Assembly: GCF_000967655.1 (NCBI RefSeq)
Contig: NZ_JXYA01000026.1
Span: forward strand, 62,001-126,000
Direction: 5' to 3'
Origin: Pseudoalteromonas rubra
Lineage (GTDB): Bacteria; Pseudomonadota; Gammaproteobacteria; Enterobacterales; Alteromonadaceae
Length of the DNA: 64,000 nt
In this document: positions 25,216-34,613 of the stretch, one piece after another
Numbering within the stretch: the stretch's first letter is position 1
Layout of the letters: the number at the start of each line of letters is the position of its first letter
Notes under the pieces: model-generated
What the model was told of the DNA's origin: nothing
Seen by the model: the letters and a program-made list of their open reading frames with translations, nothing else
Databases searched by the model: none
Translations under genes and position numbers: made by a program

Positions 25216-27681
25216 TTAAAGTGCTTTCCAGACCATAGCTTTGCCAGGTTCTTCACCGCGAGTCCACCACTTAGCTTCATACAACTTGCCCTGATGACTA
25301 ACGCGGTCGCCGCCTACATAGACTTTGTTGCTTACCCAAGGATCGGCACCTACCGCCGCGTCTGTGACCGTCACATCAAATGATGTTGTAGTCGTAGCAA
25401 CACCATCCGACACAGCAACAGTAACCTGATAGGTCGTATCCTGAGTGACTTCTGGAGCCGTAATTGTTGCGCTTGCGCCCTGGCCATTGACGGTCAAACC
25501 GTTGCTTGCAGACCAAGTGTAAGTCAAGGCATCACCATTGGGGTCGGTTGCGCTGACTTGTACCGACGCACTGGTGTTTTCAGCCAGAGACAGTGCTGCA
25601 ATGGGTGTTACGACTGGCGCGTCATTGCCTGTAGAAGGCGCTTTTACCAGTACAGTCACATTGCGTGTTGTGGTCGCTTCACCATCAGAAACGGCGATAG
25701 TTAGTGTATACTCGGTATCTTGAGTCACAACCGGTGCAGCCACACCAACAGCGGCAGTAGTCGCATTTGTGAGCGTCAAGGCAGCTGGCGCACTCCATGC
25801 AAAGGTCAGCGGCTGGTTATCCGGGTCTGAAGCCGTTGCAGTGACTGTGATTGAACCACCCGATTGCACTGTGACATTGCTGTCAACAGAAACGACCGGC
25901 GGCTTATTCACAGGTACGCCTCCTGTCAGGCCATCATACATAGCATTGAGAATATCGCCGTTATCCGCATCGATTTCCCAGGCAAACAAGCCGCCCAGGT
26001 CATACAAGTTGACGTAACGACCTTTGGCCTCAACAGAGCGAGCGCTGTCAAACGTTAGTAATTTACCATTGCTGCGGTTCCACACATACGCCGCTTCGGC
26101 CTGTTCGTCATAACCTACTTCAAAACCGTTGAGACCTGTCCCATTTGGACCGACCAGGTTGGCAGCGATTGCCTTATAGTCCATGATCCCAGGCTCCCAG
26201 ACGCCTTCTGACGTTGAGCCTGTGTACTTACCATTGCCAGGTGCAGTCATCGGGTTGCCTGGGATGGTAGTGTTTTGATCCATCACGCCTTCCCAGCCAC
26301 GACCATACATAGCGGCACCCATGACGATTTTCTTCGAGTTAACGCCTTGCTGTAATAACAGTTGAACCGCGTTGTGTGCTGTATAAGCAGGCCCTTTACG
26401 TGGCTCGCCGTTGTCATCAACACCTGTACCGTTACATTCATCCTGGCTCAGGTGTGAGCCACAATACAAACCGGTCTGATGACCCGTTACATTGTTCCAG
26501 CCACCGTAGAAGTCGTAGGTCATTGCGAAGATATAATCCATGTACTGCTGTGCAGCCTGGTAATCAACATCTTCAATCTTGTCGTAACCTGACCCTATTG
26601 CAGACGTCAGCTCGTAAGTACGGCCGGTTTCCGCTTCAAGCTCGTCTAACATGGCACGTAATTCGGCCATTAGTGCAATATAAGCCGGACCATCATTTAC
26701 AGGGTCGCCCAGATCCGGATTAGGACCGTCACCGCCCGGGAATTCCCAGTCAATGTCGACACCATCGTAGAATTTCCAGGTTTTCAGGAATTTCTTCATT
26801 GAAGCGACGAAAACATCACGGTTTGCTTTGGTCGTGAAGCCGTGGAACGGATCTGACAGCGTCCAGCCACCGACAGAAGGCAAGATCTTAAGGTCCGGAT
26901 AACGCTGCTTGAGTGCCATCAGCTGCGCGTAAGTACCACGAATTGGGTCATTCTGGTTAACGCCCGGCAGTGTTTTTTGAACAGCTGCCCAGGGGTCGTG
27001 GATCACCACTTCATAATCCGCAGTACCGGCACACGCTTTTTGCAGTGCACGCCAGCTGCTACCATTCTCAATTTCTTTAAGTGACTCGTTAGCGCCACAG
27101 ATTGGAATAAAGCCATATAACAAGTGGCTCAGGTTTTGCGCCGGAATGTTGGTGACGTCGAAGTCACGGCCATAAATCCCCCACTCAACAAAGTAAGCAC
27201 CCGTTACTTTGCCTGGTATTGTGCCGTTGTTACGGTTATTCGGATTTACATCCATAGGCAGCGGCTCAAGATGGCCACCGTCTGTGTCGGCAATCACTAT
27301 CTCCTTACCGGCACTTCGTGCACAACCTGTGCTGTCGCAAAGCTCAACATACAAAGTATGGCGACCAGACTGAGTGTATGGGAAAGTGATTGTGCCACTT
27401 TTGGTGCCCACATCTAGTACACCCTCATTAACCAGCTGGTTATCGAAATATACTTTGTAGCTGTCGCCGCCAGTACCACTCCAGGCATTCCATTTGATCT
27501 GAATGTCGACTTGCTCTTTGGCTGTGACCAGATCTTTGTATGAGCCATTGCCATCAAGTACAACATCAACAAATGAATACACTTGTGGTTCCCAGCTCAG
27601 GCTAGGGGTAGATGGAGCCGCTAATACTGAACCGCTCATCAGAGCTAAGCCAATCGCCGTGCTAATCTGTTTAATCTTCAT
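25216..27681 (-). CDS. chiA: Secreted GH18 chitinase, ChiA type
   Basis: 821 residues. Order: signal peptide (1-22), N-terminal chitin-guiding beta-sandwich domain (about 25-130), GH18 barrel (about 158-590), two PKD/Ig-like repeats (about 600-690 and 695-775), and a C-terminal CBM5/12 (about 780-821, with EAKWWTRGEEPG). The catalytic motif is DGVDIDWE with Glu313, almost the same position as in Serratia ChiA (Glu315). It is probably a processive exo-acting chitinase. It is the last gene of the chiC–LPMO–chiA cluster, 91 bases after the LPMO gene. Its CBM5/12 is nearly identical to that of the LPMO. Confidence 0.97.
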   Translation of the reverse strand: MKIKQISTAIGLALMSGSVLAAPSTPSLSWEPQVYSFVDVVLDGNGSYKDLVTAKEQVDIQIKWNAWSGTGGDSYKVYFDNQLVNEGVLDVGTKSGTITFPYTQSGRHTLYVELCDSTGCARSAGKEIVIADTDGGHLEPLPMDVNPNNRNNGTIPGKVTGAYFVEWGIYGRDFDVTNIPAQNLSHLLYGFIPICGANESLKEIENGSSWRALQKACAGTADYEVVIHDPWAAVQKTLPGVNQNDPIRGTYAQLMALKQRYPDLKILPSVGGWTLSDPFHGFTTKANRDVFVASMKKFLKTWKFYDGVDIDWEFPGGDGPNPDLGDPVNDGPAYIALMAELRAMLDELEAETGRTYELTSAIGSGYDKIEDVDYQAAQQYMDYIFAMTYDFYGGWNNVTGHQTGLYCGSHLSQDECNGTGVDDNGEPRKGPAYTAHNAVQLLLQQGVNSKKIVMGAAMYGRGWEGVMDQNTTIPGNPMTAPGNGKYTGSTSEGVWEPGIMDYKAIAANLVGPNGTGLNGFEVGYDEQAEAAYVWNRSNGKLLTFDSARSVEAKGRYVNLYDLGGLFAWEIDADNGDILNAMYDGLTGGVPVNKPPVVSVDSNVTVQSGGSITVTATASDPDNQPLTFAWSAPAALTLTNATTAAVGVAAPVVTQDTEYTLTIAVSDGEATTTRNVTVLVKAPSTGNDAPVVTPIAALSLAENTSASVQVSATDPNGDALTYTWSASNGLTVNGQGASATITAPEVTQDTTYQVTVAVSDGVATTTTSFDVTVTDAAVGADPWVSNKVYVGGDRVSHQGKLYEAKWWTRGEEPGKAMVWKAL

Positions 27682-27772
27682 TACTTTCTCAACCTTATTT
27701 ACATGTTATATCCAAACCCCGGGGGGATGATTTATTGGTACTGCTTAAAACGCTTTATCAGCTATAATCTGG

Positions 27773-29209
27773 TTACAGCGCTTTCCAGACTTGGGCTTTA
27801 CCGGGCTCTTCACCTCGGGTCCACCACTTAGCTTCATAATTTTTGCCACCATGAGACACTTTGTCGCCGCCAACATACGTATTTGAGGACTGCCACTGTG
27901 GGTAGGTCGACACAGGCACGTCTTTGACCGTTACACTAAAGTCTCTTGAAGTTTCTAGCTCGCCATCAGATACCGTCACAGACACGGTATACTGAGTATC
28001 CGCTGCGACTTCGCCGCTTCGTAAACTAATGGTGGCGCCACTGCCTGTCATTGAGAGCCCGGCAGGAACAACCCAGCTATAAGTGAGCTCTGTTTGCTCA
28101 TCATCAAATGCATGCACATGTACCTGAGCTTGCGTGTTTTCGTCCATCAACACAGGTTCTGGCTGGTGTACCGTAGGTGGTGTGTTGGGCGCTTTGGGCA
28201 CAATTGTGAGGTTATAGGTGTACGCAGCATCCGTCACAAACACCTGATTACTCAGTAAATTGGCGTCGTCAAAAAGCACATCGCCATTGGCTTGTTTGAC
28301 ACCCACCTGGACATCGTTGGCATAGCTTGTGTTTAGCTGACCTGCCAGTGTACTCGCCCAGTTAGCCTGGTTTTCTGCCGTTACAGCGAACGAATGCTTA
28401 ACGATTTCCTGACCGTTTTGGTCAAATACCCTTGCCCAGATCAAATCGCCTACATTGGCATTCTGGCCACGACTTACAAAGTAACCCGCGGCGTACCAGT
28501 CGTTTGGCTGGGTATCGCCCACAATGGTGATATCGCTACAATTGTAAAAGCCTTCCCCAACCACGTCGTTACGCTGCCAGCGAGTATACAAAATGGCGTC
28601 GCCACTTCTGCCCTGAGGAATTTGAATGGTCATTTCGTAAATCCGTTTGCCATCCGGGTCTTTAACGAAATCCACGTTACCCACTTCGGTGATCAAGTCT
28701 ATGTTGCCCCAGGTCATGACATCGCTAGCCGGGTTAAAGCCGGGCTTGGTCAAATAGAACTTCCAGAAGCTCGGGTTATGTGGCGTTGTGGCGTGAAAGC
28801 GAATTGCCAGCTCACCGTTTGCGTTGGGACGAACCTCTGTCTTTTGCCAGTCTGCGGATGGTAAGTTCATGCCACGCTTTTCAGAGGAACCTGCTGCACA
28901 TAAGGTGCCATCGGGAATATTCTTCTCTACTGCCTGTTGGTTATTGTAATCGGGCGTATTGACAGCAAATTCATGCTCCTGAATAAACTGCACGTACCCG
29001 GACTCAAGATAAGCGGCGCGACATGCGGCATTAGGAATATTCGAGCCGTCTTCTGGCCACCAGTAGCCACCCTGATCTTCACAAATTGCCTGTCTGGCCA
29101 TTGGAAAGTCCATATAGCCATGACTGGCAGCCAGCTCGCTGTAACCCAGTGCCGATACCACCAAAACACCGATTGCAGTTTGCTGTGACAATGTTTTAAA
29201 CGTTTTCAT
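27773..29209 (-). CDS. Chitin-active AA10 lytic polysaccharide monooxygenase
   Basis: 478 residues. The signal peptide ends at Ser29, so mature His30 (HGYMDFPMARQ) is the N-terminal copper ligand. The second histidine of the brace is His144 (HATTPHNPSFWKFYLTKPGF). A linker/accessory domain follows (about 220-340), then a PKD/Ig-like repeat (about 342-430), then a CBM5/12 (about 438-478, YEAKWWTRGEEPG). It would cleave crystalline chitin oxidatively and expose ends for the flanking chitinases. It lies between the two GH18 genes, 50 bases after chiC. Confidence 0.96.
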   Translation of the reverse strand: MKTFKTLSQQTAIGVLVVSALGYSELAASHGYMDFPMARQAICEDQGGYWWPEDGSNIPNAACRAAYLESGYVQFIQEHEFAVNTPDYNNQQAVEKNIPDGTLCAAGSSEKRGMNLPSADWQKTEVRPNANGELAIRFHATTPHNPSFWKFYLTKPGFNPASDVMTWGNIDLITEVGNVDFVKDPDGKRIYEMTIQIPQGRSGDAILYTRWQRNDVVGEGFYNCSDITIVGDTQPNDWYAAGYFVSRGQNANVGDLIWARVFDQNGQEIVKHSFAVTAENQANWASTLAGQLNTSYANDVQVGVKQANGDVLFDDANLLSNQVFVTDAAYTYNLTIVPKAPNTPPTVHQPEPVLMDENTQAQVHVHAFDDEQTELTYSWVVPAGLSMTGSGATISLRSGEVAADTQYTVSVTVSDGELETSRDFSVTVKDVPVSTYPQWQSSNTYVGGDKVSHGGKNYEAKWWTRGEEPGKAQVWKAL

Positions 29210-29226
29210 AGTTTGCCTCTAGCATA

Positions 29227-29240
29227 GGGGCCGAAGCCCC
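29227..29240 (-). other. Hairpin in chiC–LPMO intergenic gap
   Basis: GGGGC-CGAA-GCCCC forms a 5-pair stem with a stable CGAA/TTCG tetraloop and no T tract. It may be an RNA-processing or attenuation element between the two cistrons. Confidence 0.5.
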
Positions 29241-29259
29241 CTTGGATTAAATGGGTCGG

Positions 29260-32200
29260 TTACAAACTACAAACCTTGGTATAATCTGAGCTGGTCGATG
29301 GTTGCTTGTTGCTCCACCACTTCGCTTTGTACACCCCATTGCCGTCGATGATTAAATCGCCCTGAGCTGCATGACTGCCCTTTGGAAACTCCGGATAAAC
29401 CGTGATTTGTGAGATAGGCACCCCTTCACAGCTTGTGATAGGTCCGCCGTTACCGTCACCAGGTTTTGCATCAGGTAGTTGCGGGTACTCAAACTTAAAG
29501 GCGTAACGCTTTCCATCTTTCTCAGCCACGAAGTTAACCGGACCTGTGATAGGCATGTAATACATCACCTGCGCATTGACCGTTTCACCCGGCGCGAACG
29601 ATTTTGGAATGTTGCCCCACTCGTCAACCAGCGTGATAGAGAAGCGGTGGAATTCATTTTCGAATCCGCCAATGTTGTTTCCGGCTGCGTTTGAGGCATT
29701 CACTTCAACCGCCATGCCCAGTTTTTCCTGCGCATTCCAGTTAGACTTGAAGATTGCAGAAGTAGCAACTGGCACATCAAAGGTGATCTTCGCACCTGAC
29801 AAATCGATTGCAGAGTTATTGGTAAAGGCAAATGTCGGTGCAATCGGATAGTTATCATCGCCAAGAGGGAAGTCCTTAGCCGTAAAGCTGACATCGACCG
29901 CTTCTGCCGGTACCTGGAAGTTCACGTTGCCCGGATGAATATCATAAGGCGCGCCGGACTGGTTGAACTTGTTGTAGGCCAGCGTAGTCAAGCTTGAACC
30001 CATAAAGTACTCGCCCTTCGCTGCATCATAATCAAAGTCACCAGCCAGCTCCCAGAACATGATCCCGCCCAGTCCATTGTTAATTACGTAGTCAACCTTA
30101 GTGCCCATCGACTCTTCATCTTCAATCGACAGGAACACTTTTTTCTCGGCATTCCATAACCAAGGCGCAACTGCGACAGAGTCATAGTGACGTGTGTATG
30201 TACCAGTGAGTGCATCAGCGGGGTCTGTAACTGGGTTTAGGCCATAGTCAGCAAGGTAACTTCCTAATACACCAGATTGCAGGTTCTTGACATGCCATAG
30301 CGGGTTAGAGCCGGCAGGTACTTCCAGCCCAACGTCATTCTTATCGTGCCAGAGGTTATCGATACCTACTGCACCATTGCCGCACTTGTTCTTTTCACCT
30401 TTACCTGTGCCCGGCGGACAGTTTGCCTGATCTGGGAAGGCTGCCTGACCCCACAAGCCGTTAGTGCCACCCTGCACATCTTTAAAGCCGCGCGTATAGT
30501 ATGGGATACCTATGTTAATACGGCCCGCAGACAGCGCACCACGGAAGTACTTCACGGCCCAGTCGGTATTCAGGTAGCCGATACCTTCAAACTCGGCGGT
30601 GCCGTATACATCCCATGCTTTGAGCTCTGAATCTTCGCCGGTATCAAACAAAGACGCATTGTGACCAACATGCTGGTTCCATGCACCGTGTAAGTCGTAA
30701 GACATGATGTTCACATAGTCCAGATATTTAGTAACCTGGAAGGTCTCCATACCACGCAGCAGATAACCTGACGAAGGCGAAGCAATCGTTAGCATGTAGT
30801 GCTTGCCATCCTGCTGACCGGCCTTATCCAGCTCTTCACGCAGGCGCTTCATTAACACCTGATAAGACGCATTCAACCCGGCACGCAATGCGTTAGAAAT
30901 TGGGAAATCATCCGGGTGACCAGCGTCGTTCATTGAAGTTGGGTATTCGTAGTCGATGTCTACACCGTCAAAGCCATAGGTACGAATGAACTCCACGGCA
31001 CTTGCTGCAAACGCGTCAATACCAGCCTGGTTGACACTACCGTCGGCGTTGGTTGTCATCGTATAGAAACCACCGCTGTTAACGCGTTTGCCATCGCTGC
31101 CAAAGTAGCCGCCGGTTTCTGCCCAGCCGCCCACTGAAATTAAGGTTTTAACATCCGGGTATAGCTTTTTATATTTGTTCAGCAGGTTGAAATGACCTTT
31201 ATAAGGCAATGCCGGGTCCATCTCTGCACCAGCCTCACCAGGCCACTCCATATTTGTTGCCGGGTTACCGGGAGCAGCCGGATCGCCAATCGACACTTTG
31301 TTGTTAGCATCGACATGGGCAAATGCGTAGTTGATATGCGTGATCTTGTCCCATGGAATATCATTCACAAGGTAAGAGGGTTGGCCATTTGCGCCGTTAC
31401 GCCAGCTAGTGAAGTAACCGATAACACGACGAGGGTGATCGTTACCCATTTTCTCACGACCGTTTACATCGTAAATAGTACAATAAGGCGTATTGACACC
31501 CGGAGTCTGGAATAACCCTTGTGGTTTACAATCATCACGACCTCCCTGGCCTTGCTCTACAACCGTCAGCGTTTGAGAAACACTTGCCGTAGCGCCTTTA
31601 TCGTCGGTTACCGTCAAAGTAAATGTCACCGGTCCGAGCTGCTGCGCCGTCCAGGTGTGGTCCGTTGCACTGCCATTGGTTGCAACCACCTCAACGCCAT
31701 CTACCGTAAACGTTAACTTAGTGACCTGGCCGTCCATATCGCTACCCGACAGGCCGAAAACCACTTGCGAACCAACCACCAGCTCTGCAGGCTGGCTCTT
31801 AACCGTAAGCTGCGCTTCAGGCGCTTTATTGCCGGTATCTGCTGGTTTTACAACAATCTGGCTAGTCAACACGTTTGATGCGGCGCCTTTGTCATCGTAT
31901 GCCGTTGCACTGATGTCATGAGTACCCACACTGGCGCTCCATTGGGCGTCAAACATATCCGCGGTGCCGCTTACGTCAGTGGCAATCAAAGCGCCATCTA
32001 CAAAGAACTCAACCTTGCTCACTGAACCATCGGCATCGACTGCTTTCACACTGATGGCAACGCTGTCATTAACGACAAATTCAGTGCCCGCGATAGGTTG
32101 TAAGTTACTGGCAACAGGCGGATTATTTTCGACAACGCTGTCACATTGCCCCAACCAAGTCCACTCCTGCCAGTCACCTGAATTTGCCGCAGGTTCAGAG

Positions 32201-32385
32201 CGAGTCCACCAGTTGGCTTCATAAGCATTATTATTCTGCTCTACCTGTTGACCCGCTGTGTACGCGGTGCCCGACTGCCAGGGGTTAAGTCCGGTACAAT
32301 CATATGCCTGAGCCTGTGTTGCTCCTATAGCAATAGCGATTGCACTGAGCTGCATTGCCACCTTGAATTTGTTTCTCGTTTTCAT
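29260..32385 (-). CDS. chiC: Large multidomain secreted GH18 chitinase
   Basis: ATG 32385 is the start: AAGG lies upstream and the next residues form a signal peptide (about 1-27, ending TQAQA). This gives 1041 residues; a longer frame begins 35 codons earlier. Order: CBM5/12 (about 28-82), two PKD/Ig-like domains (about 90-180 and 187-276), GH18 barrel (about 318-830) with catalytic DGVDIDYE (Glu480), a beta-rich domain (about 850-980), and a second CBM5/12-like module at the C-terminus. It is the first gene of the cluster and probably carries the operon promoter. The chiC name follows cluster convention. Confidence 0.95.
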   Translation of the reverse strand: MKTRNKFKVAMQLSAIAIAIGATQAQAYDCTGLNPWQSGTAYTAGQQVEQNNNAYEANWWTRSEPAANSGDWQEWTWLGQCDSVVENNPPVASNLQPIAGTEFVVNDSVAISVKAVDADGSVSKVEFFVDGALIATDVSGTADMFDAQWSASVGTHDISATAYDDKGAASNVLTSQIVVKPADTGNKAPEAQLTVKSQPAELVVGSQVVFGLSGSDMDGQVTKLTFTVDGVEVVATNGSATDHTWTAQQLGPVTFTLTVTDDKGATASVSQTLTVVEQGQGGRDDCKPQGLFQTPGVNTPYCTIYDVNGREKMGNDHPRRVIGYFTSWRNGANGQPSYLVNDIPWDKITHINYAFAHVDANNKVSIGDPAAPGNPATNMEWPGEAGAEMDPALPYKGHFNLLNKYKKLYPDVKTLISVGGWAETGGYFGSDGKRVNSGGFYTMTTNADGSVNQAGIDAFAASAVEFIRTYGFDGVDIDYEYPTSMNDAGHPDDFPISNALRAGLNASYQVLMKRLREELDKAGQQDGKHYMLTIASPSSGYLLRGMETFQVTKYLDYVNIMSYDLHGAWNQHVGHNASLFDTGEDSELKAWDVYGTAEFEGIGYLNTDWAVKYFRGALSAGRINIGIPYYTRGFKDVQGGTNGLWGQAAFPDQANCPPGTGKGEKNKCGNGAVGIDNLWHDKNDVGLEVPAGSNPLWHVKNLQSGVLGSYLADYGLNPVTDPADALTGTYTRHYDSVAVAPWLWNAEKKVFLSIEDEESMGTKVDYVINNGLGGIMFWELAGDFDYDAAKGEYFMGSSLTTLAYNKFNQSGAPYDIHPGNVNFQVPAEAVDVSFTAKDFPLGDDNYPIAPTFAFTNNSAIDLSGAKITFDVPVATSAIFKSNWNAQEKLGMAVEVNASNAAGNNIGGFENEFHRFSITLVDEWGNIPKSFAPGETVNAQVMYYMPITGPVNFVAEKDGKRYAFKFEYPQLPDAKPGDGNGGPITSCEGVPISQITVYPEFPKGSHAAQGDLIIDGNGVYKAKWWSNKQPSTSSDYTKVCSL

Positions 32386-32657
32386 ATTTTCTTCAACCTT
32401 TACCGTTTTAGTGATTAACATTTTTAAAGTAAAGCTAACATAGAATTGAAGTACGTCAACGTAAGCGCGGCTACTTTTTAACCAGAACAAATCTAAAACC
32501 CATCCTTTTTAACTACCAATTATTCAAATGAATGGACTTTTTCGCAATGCCCTCTTGGAAGCATTGAATGAGTTAAATTCATATATTACAATTTGGATCC
32601 CCTGGCCTATTGCATTAATTACAACCAGTTAAGTGCATATCAGAAACAAACAAAAGA

Positions 32658-32683
32658 AAAACTTATCTATTCGGATAAGTTTT
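32658..32683 (-). terminator. Terminator downstream of the H-NOX kinase gene
   Basis: A perfect 10-bp inverted repeat AAAACTTATC / GATAAGTTTT with a 6-base loop, followed on the minus strand by TCTTTTG. It is A+T-rich and 215 bases from the kinase stop, so the assignment is moderate. Confidence 0.55.
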
Positions 32684-32727
32684 ATTTATCTATGAGACTC
32701 CAAATCCACCGTTAATTTTGGGAATAC

Positions 32728-32748
32728 TATATAACCAACGGTTATATA
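32728..32748. repeat. Perfect 9-bp inverted repeat
   Basis: TATATAACC-AAC-GGTTATATA, arms identical, three-base spacer. It could be an operator or a weak hairpin. Confidence 0.6.
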
Positions 32749-32780
32749 CAAAACTACCCAGGTCAGACCAGAAACATCAC

Positions 32781-32798
32781 GTTAACGTCAACGTTAAC
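32781..32798. repeat. 8-bp inverted repeat, operator-like
   Basis: GTTAACGT-CA-ACGTTAAC, perfect arms around a two-base centre. It lies 100 bases beyond the kinase stop and about 400 bases upstream of chiC. Confidence 0.55.
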
Positions 32799-32897
32799 AG
32801 TAAGGTATGGAGCACATTTGGACCGTTAAGTGTTACAAACAACAGCAAAGTAAAGGGATCTGTGGAGCGAAATAGATGGATAAGTGTCGGGGGGTAT

Positions 32898-33866
32898 TTA
32901 ATCAGACGTGCAGACAGGCAGAGTAACGGTCACTTTAGTGCCTTGGTTAGGCTTGCTCTCGATGTTAATCGTGCCTTTGTGCTCAGAAACAATCCCATAG
33001 GCAACAGCCAGACCCATGCCAGTGCCCTGACCGACAGGCTTAGTGGTGAAAAAAGGCTCGAAAACATGTTCTATCTGACTTTCTTCTATGCCTGTGCCAT
33101 TGTCAATCACCTCGATCAGCAGCTGCCTATTGGCGTGTCGCAGCAAGAGCTTGATCAGTGGCGTTTGACAGATACCCTTTGTCTTTGCCTGCTCACAAGC
33201 ATATTTGGCATTGATCAGAAGGTTAATAATCACCTGATTTAGCGCTGCCAAATTGCAAAAACTCAACGGAATTTCGGCTTTTTCAACAACCAGTTCAATG
33301 TGTTTAAGTTGATTAGCAAGCAGACCCAGCGCACTGTCAATCGCTTCTGTCATATCCGCCATCACAAATTCATTGTTTTTCGGCCGGGCAAAATCGAGCA
33401 GGCTTGCCACAATGACGGCAATACGCTGACAGCCGTCCTGACAATCCTCAATCAGCTCTTGTGCATCTTCGGCAAAAAAGCCCAACTGGTATTTTGCCTC
33501 AAGTGCCTTGACTGTTTCTTTGAATGCTTGCTGGTCCAGTCCATTATCAGTAAACAGCTGACTGGCTTTGATTAAATCTGACACGCCCTCAGATACCTGA
33601 CCAAGGGTACTGATATTACTGTTAACGTAGGCCAGTGGATTATTGATTTCGTGTGCCACACCGGCAGACATGACACCCAAAGTTGCCATCTTCTCGCTTT
33701 GCAAAATCGCTGCGTGCTGACGCTTGAGCTGCGCCAGATTGGCCTCTAGTTCTTGATTAGCAAGGTATAAAGAGCGGGTTTTATCCTCGAGCAAGGTTTC
33801 AAGCTCATCCCTGGCTTGTTTTTCTCGCTGATACGCTTTGTAATACTCGTTGTCGTTTTGAGCCAT
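32898..33866 (-). CDS. hnoK: H-NOX-associated cytoplasmic histidine kinase
   Basis: 322 residues, no membrane segment and no sensor domain of its own. A coiled-coil (about 8-55) leads to HisKA with GVAHEINNPLAYVNSN (His72). HATPase_c follows: NLLINAKYACEQ, VIDNGTGIEESQIEHVFEPFFTTK and GTGMGLAVAYGIV. Soluble kinases lacking sensors next to H-NOX proteins (HnoK, HahK) are inhibited by NO-bound H-NOX (family knowledge). It lies 92 bases downstream of the H-NOX gene on the same strand. Confidence 0.9.
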   Translation of the reverse strand: MAQNDNEYYKAYQREKQARDELETLLEDKTRSLYLANQELEANLAQLKRQHAAILQSEKMATLGVMSAGVAHEINNPLAYVNSNISTLGQVSEGVSDLIKASQLFTDNGLDQQAFKETVKALEAKYQLGFFAEDAQELIEDCQDGCQRIAVIVASLLDFARPKNNEFVMADMTEAIDSALGLLANQLKHIELVVEKAEIPLSFCNLAALNQVIINLLINAKYACEQAKTKGICQTPLIKLLLRHANRQLLIEVIDNGTGIEESQIEHVFEPFFTTKPVGQGTGMGLAVAYGIVSEHKGTINIESKPNQGTKVTVTLPVCTSD

Positions 33867-33958
33867 ATGAAACCTCTATACGATTACGCGGCTAATTGAG
33901 CGTGCCAAGCCGACCCTTTGAACCTCTTGTCAAACCACTCCCAAAGCTAAGCACTGAT

Positions 33959-34501
33959 TCAGGAGAGCATGGTCACAACAAAACGGCAGTGGTCATCCTC
34001 ATTATGCATACAACTGGTGTGTGAAATCTCTATTTGCTTGTTGTAGTGATCCGCAGCACCATAAATCAGTCCTTCCGCGCAGAAGCAGAGCTTGCGGGGG
34101 GAGCGATATTCAACAACTATCTCGCTGTCATTGACGATTTTGGCATCTATCTGCGGCAGGTTCGGTTCATCATATAATTTTGCGACCTCCACATGGATCA
34201 CACTGTCTATCGCCAGAATCAACTTTTCAAATGTATCCAGCTCAGCCAACACAGTAGGATGTTTTGCTGCCAAAGATCCGAACAAAAAGCGCCCGAACAC
34301 GCCAAGTACTTCGGGCAGCGGCAAAGCCATTTTAGTTGCAACGCCATTTGCCAGTGCAAATAGCTCCTCGTCCGGGTAAGAAACGGCCGAAACATAGCTG
34401 CGGTGCTCGGGGCTATGTTCATCCAATAAGGCATTCCAGGCGCCCATTCCCAAATTTTCTACAACCAGCTCTTCTAAACTACGAAATATTATGCCTTTCA
34501 T
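33959..34501 (-). CDS. hnoX: H-NOX heme nitric-oxide sensor
   Basis: 180 residues. The proximal heme ligand is His103 (VIHVEVAKLYDEPNLP, with Pro116). The heme-propionate motif is Tyr132-Ser134-Arg136 (YRSPR). There is no Tyr near position 140, so it should bind NO but not O2. Cys139, His161, Cys164 and Cys172 match the zinc site known in the Shewanella H-NOX. It senses NO and modulates the adjacent kinase. It diverges from a response-regulator gene, with a TTTAGCGCTAAA palindrome between them. Confidence 0.95.
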   Translation of the reverse strand: MKGIIFRSLEELVVENLGMGAWNALLDEHSPEHRSYVSAVSYPDEELFALANGVATKMALPLPEVLGVFGRFLFGSLAAKHPTVLAELDTFEKLILAIDSVIHVEVAKLYDEPNLPQIDAKIVNDSEIVVEYRSPRKLCFCAEGLIYGAADHYNKQIEISHTSCMHNEDDHCRFVVTMLS

Positions 34502-34524
34502 GAGTCGCTCCTTACATTGCGTAA

Positions 34525-34536
34525 TTTAGCGCTAAA
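34525..34536. promoter_or_regulatory. Palindrome in the H-NOX divergent promoter region
   Basis: TTTAGCGCTAAA is a perfect 12-bp palindrome, flanked by TGCG and CGCA that are also complementary. It lies 24 bases upstream of the H-NOX start and 78 bases upstream of the response regulator, so it may be a shared operator. Confidence 0.45.
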
Positions 34537-34613
34537 CGCACTGCAGCAATTGTGATACAACCAAGTTTAGACTAATTTTTATATTATCTATTGCTTTACG
34601 TCATTGAATTTTG

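Larger units (their letters stand above)
32386..32897. other. Chitin operon upstream region with three inverted repeats
   Basis: About 510 A+T-rich bases with no convincing gene. It contains the presumed chitin-operon promoter near chiC, and inverted repeats at 32658-32683, 32728-32748 and 32781-32798. One 10-base partial match to the mannose operator half (TTGGACCGTT, 32817-32826) is present but not palindromic. Confidence 0.5.

Noticed and set aside
32817..32826. TTGGACCGTT resembling the mannose operator
   Set aside because: Only one half matches and the other half is not palindromic; it lies near chitin and NO genes, not mannose genes.
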